A stretch of 17,068 nucleotides of DNA, from contig JBBKWB010000070.1 in the NCBI GenBank assembly GCA_037968755.1, positions 1 through 17,068 of the forward strand, given 5' to 3'. The stretch's first letter is position 1; every line of letters begins with the position of its first letter. Position numbers and translations under genes: made by a program. The notes under the pieces were generated by a model. It was not told where the DNA came from and did no database searches. It worked only from the letters and a program-made list of their open reading frames with translations. Below, one piece after another: positions 1-7,920 of the stretch. The DNA comes from Woeseia sp037968755. GTDB lineage: Bacteria > Pseudomonadota > Gammaproteobacteria > Steroidobacterales > Woeseiaceae.

Positions 1-1
1 G

Positions 2-283
2 CCGGACCTGATCCTGTTGGACCTGAACCTGCCGCGCATGGATGGTCGCGAGTTTTTGCAGGAGATCAAGAGTTCCGCTCGCCTGCGACAAATTCCGGTC
101 GTAATCCTGAGCACATCCAGTGCACCGCGCGATCGACAATCCGCATACGACGCTCATGCGAACTGTTTTATTACCAAGCCCGTCGACCTGGATGACTACG
201 CGCAGATGATTCAGGAACTGGTGCACTATTGGTTCACGACCGTTAGCTTGCCGCTGCAGCAATCGGTGCGCAAGGCGAGCTAA
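2..283 (+). CDS. Rcp1-like single-domain response regulator, 3' part
   Basis: This is a receiver (REC) domain cut by the left window edge; reading frame 2 is open from the first full codon. It would accept a phosphoryl group from a histidine kinase. Visible hallmarks are the phospho-acceptor Asp in LILLDLNLP (codon at 20-22), the switch Ser/Thr in VVILSTSS, and the conserved Lys in FITKPVD. The phrase HANCFITKPVDLDDY followed by HYWFTTVSLP is characteristic of the Rcp1-type stand-alone regulators that usually sit beside PAS- or phytochrome-type kinases. About 93 residues are visible and the protein ends soon after alpha-5, so there is no DNA-binding output domain. The cognate kinase is not in the window and presumably lies to the left. 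The assignment to REC is secure; the Rcp1 subfamily is inferred from motif resemblance. Confidence 0.9.
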   Translation, partial: PDLILLDLNLPRMDGREFLQEIKSSARLRQIPVVILSTSSAPRDRQSAYDAHANCFITKPVDLDDYAQMIQELVHYWFTTVSLPLQQSVRKAS

Positions 284-327
284 GAGCTGAGTACGACTCA
301 CGACGCGGCTAAACCCGCGCAAGCAGC
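284..327. terminator. possible weak hairpins in convergent gap
   Basis: The 44-bp gap between the converging response regulator and gabT holds two small inverted repeats. TGAGT/ACTCA (288-292 and 296-300) encloses a 3-nt loop, and CGCGG/CCGCG (304-308 and 315-319) encloses a 6-nt loop. Neither is followed by a T-tract on either strand, so they are weak candidates for transcription termination and could be chance. Confidence 0.25.
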
Positions 328-1614
328 CTAGCGATTCGCAGCCAGTTCGAGTATCACTGCACGAGCACGCTTTAACGCCTCGTTCAGGAGTTCATCGCTG
401 ATAGTCAGCGGTGGCAGAAAACGAATAACGTTGCCGCGAATTCCGCAGGCCAACATCAACACTCCCTTCTTCGCTGCCGCGGCGACAATGGCCTTGGTCA
501 GGTCCGGATCCGGTCGGTTGGCATCATTGTCGACAACAAACTCCAGCGCCGCCATGGCGCCCGTAGTACGTACATCGCCAATGCAACGGGTTTCGGCCTG
601 CAGGGACTTGCCCCAGGCGACAATCTGTTCGCCAATGCGCTCGGCCCGGGCACACAGCCCTTCCTCTTCAATGATATCCAGCACGGCAAGACCGGCCGCG
701 CAGGATAGCGGCGGACCCCCGTAGGTACTGCCAAGGCCGCCTGCCGCCACTTTGTCGAGAATCTCGGCTTTGCCAATGACCGCGGACAGCGGCAGTCCGC
801 CGCCGACGCTCTTGGCAACGGCCATCAGGTCCGGCTCTACACCCGCCCGCTCGCACGCGAACAGTTTGCCGGTACGGGCGAAGCCAGTCTGGATTTCATC
901 CGCAATCAACAGGATGCCGTGTTCGTCACAGCGTTGCCGGAGCTGTTGCAGGAATCCCGGCGACGCCGCGTAGAAACCGCCCTCTCCCTGCACTGGCTCG
1001 ATAATTATTGCCGCGACCCGTGACGGCTCTATGTCGTAGCGGAACAGCGCGTCTAAGGCAGCCAGCGAATCTGCTTCAGTTTTCCCATGATATTCAACAG
1101 GGTACGGCACATGGTAAATGTCACTTGGAAGTGGCCCGAAGCCACTCTTGTAAGGGACGACCTTGCCGGTCAACGCCATGCCGAGCAACGTGCGCCCGTG
1201 AAAACCGCCGGAGAATGCGATAACGCCACTGCGACCCGTGTAATAGCGTGCGATTTTCACCGCATTTTCAACTGCTTCTACGCCCGTCGTCAGGAACAGG
1301 GTTTTTTTCGGGCTCGGACCCGGGGCGAGGCGATTCAGGCGCTCGGCCAGGTGCACGTAGACATCATAAGGAGTGATCTGGAAACAGGTATGGGTAAAAC
1401 GCTTGAGCTGGGCCTCGACCGCGGCAACGACCCTGGGGTGTCGGTGGCCAACATTGTTAACCGCAATACCGGCGGCCAGGTCAATGTAGTGATTACCGTC
1501 AACGTCCCAGATCTCAGCGTTTTCGGCACGATCCACAAAAATGTTATGCAAATTCGCGACGCCAGCCGGGATATTCGCTGCGCGCAAGGCTTGCAGCTCC
1601 GAATTCCTGCTCAT
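328..1614 (-). CDS. gabT: 4-aminobutyrate aminotransferase (class III, PLP)
   Basis: GabT transfers the amino group of GABA (often also 5-aminovalerate) to 2-oxoglutarate, giving succinate semialdehyde and glutamate in the cytoplasm. The 428-residue product is full length and closely resembles enterobacterial GabT. Landmarks include DRAENAEIWDVDG near the N-terminus, SHTCFQ-like THTCFQ, TTGVEAVENAVKIAR, FSGGFHGRT, IIEPVQGEGGFY, LLIADEIQTGFARTG with the PLP-ring Asp, and AVAKSVGGGLPL, whose Lys is residue 268 from this start, the same number as in E. coli. A TTG five codons upstream lies inside the Shine-Dalgarno sequence and is not the start. The gene is divergent from an aldehyde dehydrogenase, which could oxidise the semialdehyde product. 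Related class III enzymes (ornithine or acetylornithine aminotransferase) are less likely given the overall match. Confidence 0.9.
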   Translation of the reverse strand: MSRNSELQALRAANIPAGVANLHNIFVDRAENAEIWDVDGNHYIDLAAGIAVNNVGHRHPRVVAAVEAQLKRFTHTCFQITPYDVYVHLAERLNRLAPGPSPKKTLFLTTGVEAVENAVKIARYYTGRSGVIAFSGGFHGRTLLGMALTGKVVPYKSGFGPLPSDIYHVPYPVEYHGKTEADSLAALDALFRYDIEPSRVAAIIIEPVQGEGGFYAASPGFLQQLRQRCDEHGILLIADEIQTGFARTGKLFACERAGVEPDLMAVAKSVGGGLPLSAVIGKAEILDKVAAGGLGSTYGGPPLSCAAGLAVLDIIEEEGLCARAERIGEQIVAWGKSLQAETRCIGDVRTTGAMAALEFVVDNDANRPDPDLTKAIVAAAAKKGVLMLACGIRGNVIRFLPPLTISDELLNEALKRARAVILELAANR

Positions 1615-1620
1615 CAAAAT

Positions 1621-1626
1621 CCTTCC
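1621..1626 (-). promoter_or_regulatory. Shine-Dalgarno of gabT
   Basis: On the minus strand this reads GGAAGG, 6 nt before the ATG at 1614. It decides for that ATG over the in-frame TTG at 1629, which would overlap it. Confidence 0.75.
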
Positions 1627-1758
1627 CAAAATCCACCGGCCACGTGCCGGCGGCGCCTATGCTATAGCCCCGGACGGCGGCTGGCCATGCCTGTTATTAA
1701 TTGCACGCGACGCTGAAACCCGCCTGCGTATTGAGCTATCATCCGCGGTTCACCCGAT

Positions 1759-1763
1759 GGAGG
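1759..1763 (+). promoter_or_regulatory. Shine-Dalgarno of the aldehyde dehydrogenase
   Basis: GGAGG lies 6 nt before the ATG at 1770 and selects that codon over an in-frame TTG at 1701, whose 23 extra residues have no counterpart in the family. Confidence 0.8.
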
Positions 1764-1769
1764 CTCCGT

Positions 1770-3209
1770 ATGCGCGACATGCTGCAATTTTACATTGATG
1801 GCCAGTGGGTCGATCCCGACCAGCCGCACGTCATAGACGTGATCAATCCTGCGACCGAAGAAGTCTGTGGCCGGATCAGTATGGGCACAGCCGTCGACGT
1901 CGATCGCGCTGTCGCAGCCTGCGTTCGCGCCAGCGCAAGTTTTGCTGCCAGCAGCCGCGAAGAACGCATGGAGCTGCTGCAATCCATTCTTGACGTATAC
2001 GCCCGCCGCCACGATGAAGTAGCCGAAGCGATCATGGATGAGATGGGTGCGCCGTGGAAGCTCGCCAAGCATGCCCAGGCTGCCAGTGGTCCGCAGCATA
2101 TCGGCGCCGCACTGAACGTACTGCGCGATTTCGCATTCGAAGAAATGCACGGCACGACGGCTGTCGTCAAAGAAGCGATCGGACCTTGCGCACTGATTAC
2201 GCCGTGGAACTGGCCGATTAATCAGATTGCCGTAAAAGTTGCACCTGCGCTTGCCGCTGGCTGCACGATGGTATTGAAGCCGAGCGAAATTGCACCGTTT
2301 GACGCGATGTTGTTCGCCGAAATCCTGCATGAAGCAGGCGTCCCCGCGGGTGTCTTCAACCTCATCAACGGCGATGGCCCGAATGTCGGCGCCGCCATGA
2401 GCAGCCACCCGGATATCGCGATGGTCTCGTTCACGGGCTCAACCCGTGCCGGAGTGGCGGTGGCACAAAACGCTGCGCCATCCGTCAAGCGCGTAGCCCA
2501 GGAGCTTGGCGGCAAGTCAGCCAACATCTTGCTGGATGACGCCGACTTTGAACGTGCCGTAGCGAGCGGCGTCAGTGACTGCTTCGAAAATTCCGGCCAG
2601 TCCTGCAATGCCCCAACCCGCATGTTGGTGCCGCGCGAAAAGCTGGACGAAGTTAACGCTATCGCAAAGGCGCGAGCTGCTGCCGTGCGCGTGGGCGACC
2701 CGCGCGAAAAGGGTATTCATATGGGCCCGGTTGTTTCGGCAGCGCAGTGGCAAAAAATTCATGACCTGATCCAGGCAGGTATCGATGAAGGCGCGACCTT
2801 GCTGTGTGGCGGAACAGGCCGGCCGGATGGTCTCGAACGTGGCTACTACGTCAAACCGACTATCTTCACTGGCGTAAGCAACGATATGACCATTGCCCGG
2901 GAAGAAGTGTTTGGGCCGGTTCTGTGCATCCTGCCGTACGCGGATGAAGACGAAGCGGTGCGGATCGCGAACGACACGCCATACGGCCTCTCTGGCTACG
3001 TCAGCTCAGGCGACTTGCAACGCGCGCGCCGTGTTGCCAGCCAGTTGCGCACGGGCATGGTACACATTAACGGCGCGTCGCTTGATGCGATGGCGCCATT
3101 CGGCGGCTACAAGCAATCCGGCAATGGCCGTGAATGGGGCACACACGGAATGGACGAGTTTTTGGAGGTGAAGTCCGTGTACGGCTACGAGGCCCGAAAA
3201 GCCAGCTGA
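1770..3209 (+). CDS. NAD(P)+-dependent aldehyde dehydrogenase
   Basis: This cytoplasmic enzyme oxidises an aldehyde to the acid. At 479 residues it is normal length and has every catalytic element: PWN147 of the oxyanion hole, K170 in LKPSE for cofactor binding, the FTGSTRAG nucleotide loop (221-228), general base E245 in QELGGKS, nucleophile C279 in GQSCN, and E379 in EEVFGP. The phrase GQSCNAPTRMLVP and the C-terminal GREWGTHGMDEFLEVKS suggest the CddD/SSP0762-like branch of the superfamily, whose known member from Rhodococcus acts on an oxo-acid aldehyde. It is transcribed away from gabT, so succinate semialdehyde or another omega-amino-acid semialdehyde is a plausible substrate, but that is inference from position; the sequence is not a canonical GabD. 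Confidence 0.92.
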   Translation: MRDMLQFYIDGQWVDPDQPHVIDVINPATEEVCGRISMGTAVDVDRAVAACVRASASFAASSREERMELLQSILDVYARRHDEVAEAIMDEMGAPWKLAKHAQAASGPQHIGAALNVLRDFAFEEMHGTTAVVKEAIGPCALITPWNWPINQIAVKVAPALAAGCTMVLKPSEIAPFDAMLFAEILHEAGVPAGVFNLINGDGPNVGAAMSSHPDIAMVSFTGSTRAGVAVAQNAAPSVKRVAQELGGKSANILLDDADFERAVASGVSDCFENSGQSCNAPTRMLVPREKLDEVNAIAKARAAAVRVGDPREKGIHMGPVVSAAQWQKIHDLIQAGIDEGATLLCGGTGRPDGLERGYYVKPTIFTGVSNDMTIAREEVFGPVLCILPYADEDEAVRIANDTPYGLSGYVSSGDLQRARRVASQLRTGMVHINGASLDAMAPFGGYKQSGNGREWGTHGMDEFLEVKSVYGYEARKAS

Positions 3210-3311
3210 CTCAACGACGGTACATAAAGGTGTGATCTTGGATTGGCGAAATAATGCAACTCGCCGACCGCTGCCGTGTCTTTCAGATATACATTCTATC
3301 GAGTAATTTTA

Positions 3312-4661
3312 ATGATCCGAACAATAAGCCAATGCGCCCTCTTGTGTTTGTTTGCCCTGCTGGTGGCGGGGTGCGCCGAGAGTGATCGAGAGAAAGCGAA
3401 TGGCAAAGCCGAGATACGCGGCGTCAACGCGATTGTCAATGCGCCGGGACTCGTGTTTCGAATCGAAGCGCGCAGCCTGGGCTCTGTGGAATACGGCGAC
3501 TCGACAGCACTGGCCCAGTACGACGACCTGTCGTACACCTTCAATTTCGACCTGTTGCCGATCGGTGAGAGCGACTCAACGCGGCTTGCAAGCCAGTTCG
3601 TCGACGTTGACAAGGACATGCAGTATTTGTTCGTCCTGGCCGGCACATTGGCCAATCCGCAACTCAACGTCTGGAGTCGCGCGTTGCGCGCCTGGGACGG
3701 TACAGAAACCGTGCTGGAGCTTGGTTTCCTGCATCTCAATAACACGGTGGGCACGCTGGATGTTTACGTGGCAGCCGCTGGCGTTGCGCCGGCAACCGGC
3801 AACGCTATCGGCACACTGAGCTACGGCGAGAGTTTGCCAGTGAGTGAATACGTGGCCGGTCAGTACGTCATCACCCTGACCAGCGCTAACAACCCACTGG
3901 ATATTGTCTTTCAGTCACCAACCCGGACGTTCGTGGCCTCGACCACGGATACGATCCTGATACTCGACCGTACGCCGTCTCGAACCTCTGATGTATTCGT
4001 TCGCCAGATGACCGGCAATGGCAGCGTCGTGGATGTAGCCGATGCACGCTTCCCGCCGATCGGGCGTTTTCTGCACGCCGCTATTGCCGTTGGCAACGTG
4101 GATGTTGCACAGGCTGACGATTTCACAAATTTGCTAATCAGTGATCAGGCCTATGGAAATCTGAGTGGCGAGGTCAGTCTCGCTGCCGGCAACACAGATT
4201 TCACCTGGACTGACAGCGGCAACCAAGGCGCCATCTTGCTCGAAACTACCGAGACCATTCCAAGCGGTTTCTATACAACGCTGGCGTTCGTCGGCCCGGC
4301 TACCGATCCCGATGTCATGAATATCATCAGCACACGTCGTGGGGTCGCCACCCACGGTCAGATTGCGGTCATCCAGACAGCCGCCAATCATGCCAGCGTT
4401 GATGTTTACATCCTCGGACCAGGCGAAACAGTGGCCGACACGACTGCCGATTTTGCGAATGTGCCGTTCAAGCTCAGCACCGGCATGAATGCAATCCTGG
4501 CTGGCGCCTACCGGATTGCTGTGACACCGCTCGGTGAAAAAACCCTGCTCGCCGGGCCGATCGATATGCCGATCGCAAAAGGGGATGTTTTGGAGGTGTA
4601 CGTGCTCGATACTGTGGACCCCAATACCGTGTCGATCCTGCTGGACAGAATCGCACCGTAG
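3312..4661 (+). CDS. lipoprotein with tandem DUF4397-like beta domains
   Basis: Function unknown. The 449-residue product starts with a signal peptide and lipobox: MIRT, a hydrophobic stretch, then LVAGC with the lipidated Cys at 21. The rest is strand-rich and has no obvious catalytic residues. Segments near residues 35-110, 138-205, 251-325 and 349-420 look like diverged copies of one unit; the second and fourth share a G-x-L/I-x-V/L opening followed by VDVYV/LDVYV and later AGxYxIxxT. This fits the DUF4397 type of extracellular beta-sandwich repeat. The ATG at 3312 is preferred to a GTG at 3276 because it places a short charged n-region before the hydrophobic core; its ribosome binding site is weak. 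The stop codon lies 3 bp from the stop of the converging cyclase gene. The lipidation call is firm, the domain name moderate. Confidence 0.75.
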   Translation: MIRTISQCALLCLFALLVAGCAESDREKANGKAEIRGVNAIVNAPGLVFRIEARSLGSVEYGDSTALAQYDDLSYTFNFDLLPIGESDSTRLASQFVDVDKDMQYLFVLAGTLANPQLNVWSRALRAWDGTETVLELGFLHLNNTVGTLDVYVAAAGVAPATGNAIGTLSYGESLPVSEYVAGQYVITLTSANNPLDIVFQSPTRTFVASTTDTILILDRTPSRTSDVFVRQMTGNGSVVDVADARFPPIGRFLHAAIAVGNVDVAQADDFTNLLISDQAYGNLSGEVSLAAGNTDFTWTDSGNQGAILLETTETIPSGFYTTLAFVGPATDPDVMNIISTRRGVATHGQIAVIQTAANHASVDVYILGPGETVADTTADFANVPFKLSTGMNAILAGAYRIAVTPLGEKTLLAGPIDMPIAKGDVLEVYVLDTVDPNTVSILLDRIAP

Positions 4662-4664
4662 CGC

Positions 4665-6587
4665 TCAGGATGCGACCGCGGCCTCCACGTAGGCCGCGCG
4701 ATCGTTAGCAGCGCCGGAGCGGCTGAGCGATTTAACGTTGTACATTGCCTGGTCCGCGACCGACACCAGCTCCCACAATTCGCTGCCGTGATCCGGCAAT
4801 AGCGCAATACCGACGCTGGCCTCGCAACTGATCTCCTGCCCCTGGATGATGTAGGCCTCGGAGGCCGTGTCGACCAGGCGACCCGCAACATGCTTGGCGT
4901 CATCAACATTGACACCCGGCAACACGATTGCGAATTCATCACCGCCCAGGCGCGCCAGCACGTCTTCAGGCCGCAGGCAGAACTCGAGCCGGTGACCAAA
5001 GGCTTTCAGCAATGCGTCGCCAGCCTGGTGACCGAAACGGTCATTGATCGCCTTGAACTGATTGAGATCGAGATACAGCACTGCGCCGAGTCGATTCTCC
5101 GCCAGAATAATTCCCGCTTCTTTCTCGAAGCCGCGACGATTGAGGACACCGGTCAGCGGGTCGCGCAGTGCATCGCGCAGTATCTTGTTCTCATTGCGCT
5201 TGCGTTGCGTTATGTCGATGAGCGTTACTGAAAAATCTCGCCCGACCGGTTCACCAACGACGCGAACCCATGCCTCTTTTTCATCCAGTTCAATCTGGGT
5301 TTCGTAACTGACGCCACCCTCACTGCGCACCTCGTCATCAAACCTGGCCAACAACTTCTGCGGCTCGAGCAACTCGAGTTTATCAAGCGGCATGCCGACG
5401 AGCGTTGCGCCACCGGAACGCAGAAACTTTTCCGCAGCGCGGTTCGCGAACGTGCATCGAAACTTGCGATCGCTGTCGCGATCATCGCGGGCAAAACGCA
5501 AGATGCCATTGGAGGAATTTTCGATCAATGAACGAATCAGGTGCTCACTATCGGACAACGCACGCAGCGCACGTTTCCGCTGCGTGACGTCGCGACAGAC
5601 CAACACAGTGCCCTGATCCTGGCCATTTGGCCCGGTCAGCGGCGCACTGTACACCTCGTAGAAACGATCACGACGCAATCGCACCGTCTGCGCAAGATCG
5701 GAACCGGTCGCATGCTCTGCCAAGACATGCGCCTCGGGCAAATCTTTCCACAAAAAGCGCCCTACCAGCTCCCGCTCACTGGATTCGAGCAAGTCCTGGG
5801 CGGGACGGTTGGCACTAACGATTCGTTGTTCGCGGTCGAGAACAATAATCGGATCGCGAATGTGGTCCAGCAGAGTCTGGTATGCGAGCGGGCTGAAATC
5901 GTAAACCCGCAGATGCATGCTAAGCCACCAGTAAACCGGCAACAACAAACTCAAGGTCAGCGAAGTGAACGGAAAATCGTACGGACCAACTTGCAGGTAG
6001 GTATTGCTGAAGCTAACGGCAAGCGGCAACACGGCGCAGATGATGAACAATTTTACTTTGCGCCGATCGGCCAGTGCGATGCTGTGCAGGCGGCTGGTCA
6101 GCGCAATAATGGAGTACGCGAACAAGCCGTAAGCAAAGGGCGCATGCACTCGGTTGAACCAGGCGTGTTCGGTTGCGTCAGTGAACTGAATACCGGCCGC
6201 TGTTTCGGTAAAGGTCCAGATCATGCTGTGCAGCGAATTGGTAATCGCCAATACGGTCGTCACCACCGGGATAATTGACAACGCAGCGGTGACATACCAG
6301 GGCGGCTTGCCCGCCGTGTAATCGCGGTACAGGTAGTAAACCGCCACCGGCACGAAACCGGCACCAAAGAACGTCAGTACCCTGCCGATGCCATAGAGAT
6401 TCGGGTCCTGGGTATTCAGCGAAAGCGCCGAACCCAGAATCATCGTACCGACCAGGAACAGGAAATAGCTGATCGTATTGCTGCCGGAGTCGCCGACCGC
6501 TCGGAACACCTGGGTTGCAAGCAACAGGTACATGATCCCGGCGAAACCGAAGTACATGGGCAATACAGGCAGCAGCGCGTCTAACAT
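4665..6587 (-). CDS. membrane 7TM-PAS-PAS-GGDEF diguanylate cyclase
   Basis: Predicted to make cyclic di-GMP from two GTP at the inner membrane. Of 640 residues, about 1-225 form seven hydrophobic segments of the histidine-kinase-type 7TM input module, ending at LRVYDFSPLAYQTLLDHI, the usual junction to a following PAS. PAS domains lie near 236-338 and 345-462, each ending in the typical DVTQRKR/DITQRKR linker. The GGDEF domain (470-625) has an intact active site GGDEF at 548-552 and an allosteric product-inhibition I-site RPED at 539-542, exactly five residues upstream, so an active, feedback-inhibited cyclase is expected. The ATG at 6587 is chosen over an ATG at 6611 because AGGTG precedes it by 7 nt. 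It lies downstream of the GCS2 ligase on the same strand, 151 bp away, with an inverted repeat in between. The ligand sensed is unknown. Confidence 0.92.
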   Translation of the reverse strand: MLDALLPVLPMYFGFAGIMYLLLATQVFRAVGDSGSNTISYFLFLVGTMILGSALSLNTQDPNLYGIGRVLTFFGAGFVPVAVYYLYRDYTAGKPPWYVTAALSIIPVVTTVLAITNSLHSMIWTFTETAAGIQFTDATEHAWFNRVHAPFAYGLFAYSIIALTSRLHSIALADRRKVKLFIICAVLPLAVSFSNTYLQVGPYDFPFTSLTLSLLLPVYWWLSMHLRVYDFSPLAYQTLLDHIRDPIIVLDREQRIVSANRPAQDLLESSERELVGRFLWKDLPEAHVLAEHATGSDLAQTVRLRRDRFYEVYSAPLTGPNGQDQGTVLVCRDVTQRKRALRALSDSEHLIRSLIENSSNGILRFARDDRDSDRKFRCTFANRAAEKFLRSGGATLVGMPLDKLELLEPQKLLARFDDEVRSEGGVSYETQIELDEKEAWVRVVGEPVGRDFSVTLIDITQRKRNENKILRDALRDPLTGVLNRRGFEKEAGIILAENRLGAVLYLDLNQFKAINDRFGHQAGDALLKAFGHRLEFCLRPEDVLARLGGDEFAIVLPGVNVDDAKHVAGRLVDTASEAYIIQGQEISCEASVGIALLPDHGSELWELVSVADQAMYNVKSLSRSGAANDRAAYVEAAVAS

Positions 6588-6594
6588 CGCAGCG

Positions 6595-6599
6595 CACCT
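6595..6599 (-). promoter_or_regulatory. Shine-Dalgarno choosing the 7TM cyclase start
   Basis: AGGTG on the minus strand, 7 nt before the ATG at 6587. The alternative ATG at 6611, eight codons upstream, has no comparable site. Confidence 0.5.
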
Positions 6600-6624
6600 G
6601 ATTGGGAACATGAATTGAAGACAT

Positions 6625-6659
6625 ACATGTCCGCAGTCTAGCGTTTGCGGACCAAATGT
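6625..6659. repeat. inverted repeat upstream of the 7TM cyclase
   Basis: GTCCGCA (6629-6635) and TGCGGAC (6646-6652) form a perfect 7-bp dyad around a 10-nt loop. ACAT (6625-6628) and ATGT (6656-6659) extend it across a 3-nt bulge. The inner dyad begins 41 nt upstream of the ATG at 6587. There is no T-tract, so an operator or a leader hairpin is likelier than a terminator for the preceding ligase gene. Confidence 0.45.
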
Positions 6660-6738
6660 GATGCGACCTGTGCCGCATTATGTCGCAAAAGTTGGTGCGC
6701 TATGCCGGCTACTACTGACCTTCTTACCGTGTCGGCTA

Positions 6739-7875
6739 CTACAGTCCTTTGCGCGTGTCGGCCACCAGCGTATCAACAACGGCCTGCAGGGATTCCTCAC
6801 GAGTCTTGCCGGCAGCGACCGCCTTTTCATGTGTCTCTATCTGGCGATGCGCGCTGGTGCCACGCCGCAGAATGTCGCGAACTCCGGCTACCTCTTCAAC
6901 ACATCCCAGCGCCTCCGCGTCTTCTGCGGTGAGTTCAAGAATTTCATCAAGCAACGTCGCGAACGGCACGAGGCTGCCCTTGGCAAAGTCGATCATGCCT
7001 GCGTCGATGCTATAGCGCATGGCACGCCAACGATTTTCGCGTATCAGCATTGGCGTGTACTGTCGCCAGCGCTGATTGGCACAGCGCAGGCGGTACAGCA
7101 TGCGCAACAGGCACAGCAGCAATGCTGCCAGCGCGACGGCATCATCAAGCCGCGTACACACGTCCATGATGCGCGATTCCAGGGTCGGATATCGGCCGCT
7201 CGGCCGCAGGTCCCACCAGATCTTCGTCGAGTCTTCGATCATGCCGGCATTGATGAGGATATCGACGTGCCGCTGATACTCAGCGTAGCTCTGGAAACGC
7301 TCGGGCAGGCCGGTACGTGGCAACGCGTCAAATATTGTCAGGCGATAGCTTTTCAGACCGGTGTCGCGACCCTCCCAGAACGGTGACGAACAGGATAGCG
7401 CCAGCAAATGCGGCAGGAAGTAGCTCATCTGATTCATCAGGTCGATACGCAGATTGTCGTCACCGATACCGACGTGCACGTGCATGCCGCAAATGACCAT
7501 GCGCCGGGCAGCGCCCGCCATTTCATTTGCGAGCGCCTCGTAGCGATCTTTTTCCGTATGCTTTTGGTCTGCCCAGCGGCTGAACGGATGTGTTGATGCG
7601 GCAATGGGGGCCAGGCCGTATTTCTCAGAGACATCGACAATCACGCCACGAAGCCGCGTCAGGTCCTCGCGAACCTCTTGCATGTTGCTGCAGACCTTGG
7701 TGCCGATTTCAACTTGCGAGCGCAACAATTCGGTAGTGACCTGGTTGCCGGCACGAGCCTCGCAGTCGCTAAGAAAAGATTCCGGCAGATCAACGACGAG
7801 CCCGCGAGTGGCTTTGTCCACCAACAGGTACTCTTCTTCTACGCCGATGGTGAATTCCGGTTCTCTCTGAATCAT
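6739..7875 (-). CDS. GCS2/YbdK-type carboxylate-amine ligase
   Basis: A member of the glutamate-cysteine ligase type 2 family, which uses ATP to join a carboxylate to an amine. E. coli YbdK has only weak glutamate-cysteine ligase activity and the real substrates of the family are mostly unknown. The 378-residue product matches the family's usual length of about 370. Visible landmarks are FTIGVEEEYLLVD at the N-terminus (metal/ATP-binding Glu residues), MHVHVGIGDD, RDTGLKSYRLTIFDALPRTG, and WWDLRPSGRYPTLESRI. The ATG at 7875 follows a G-rich Shine-Dalgarno; a GTG two codons earlier overlaps it. The gene begins 45 bp after the N-formylglutamate amidohydrolase homologue, so the two are probably co-transcribed and may act on the same amide or peptide compound, one forming and one breaking a bond (inference). 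Confidence 0.9.
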   Translation of the reverse strand: MIQREPEFTIGVEEEYLLVDKATRGLVVDLPESFLSDCEARAGNQVTTELLRSQVEIGTKVCSNMQEVREDLTRLRGVIVDVSEKYGLAPIAASTHPFSRWADQKHTEKDRYEALANEMAGAARRMVICGMHVHVGIGDDNLRIDLMNQMSYFLPHLLALSCSSPFWEGRDTGLKSYRLTIFDALPRTGLPERFQSYAEYQRHVDILINAGMIEDSTKIWWDLRPSGRYPTLESRIMDVCTRLDDAVALAALLLCLLRMLYRLRCANQRWRQYTPMLIRENRWRAMRYSIDAGMIDFAKGSLVPFATLLDEILELTAEDAEALGCVEEVAGVRDILRRGTSAHRQIETHEKAVAAGKTREESLQAVVDTLVADTRKGL

Positions 7876-7880
7876 ACCCA

Positions 7881-7886
7881 CCCCCT
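7881..7886 (-). promoter_or_regulatory. Shine-Dalgarno of the GCS2 ligase
   Basis: AGGGGG on the minus strand, 5 nt before the ATG at 7875; it overlaps and so argues against the GTG at 7881 as the start. Confidence 0.65.
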
Positions 7887-7920
7887 TTTCAGTGTCGCGA
7901 CCAATGCACGAAACGCGTGT

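Larger units (their letters stand above)
1615..1769. promoter_or_regulatory. divergent gabT/aldehyde dehydrogenase control region
   Basis: This 155-bp gap must hold both promoters. For the plus-strand gene I can see a fair sigma-70 candidate: CTGAAA at 1713-1718 (four of six matches to the -35 consensus), an 18-bp spacer, and TATCAT at 1737-1742 (five of six to the -10). For gabT only AT-rich TATAGC-like sequence near 1657-1666 stands out. A small inverted repeat, CCGGC-CACGT-GCCGG (1636-1650), sits close to the gabT start and could be an operator. No regulator gene lies next to it. Confidence 0.35.

Noticed and set aside
1662..2408. 248-codon open frame on the minus strand over the aldehyde dehydrogenase
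   Set aside because: It overlaps an unmistakable dehydrogenase and the translated product has a random-looking composition.
5541..6278. 245-codon plus-strand open frame inside the 7TM cyclase gene
   Set aside because: Antisense to a well-supported multidomain protein and without any recognisable domain.
6658..7386. 242-codon plus-strand open frame over the GCS2 ligase
   Set aside because: Shadow of the ligase; no ribosome binding site or motif supports it.
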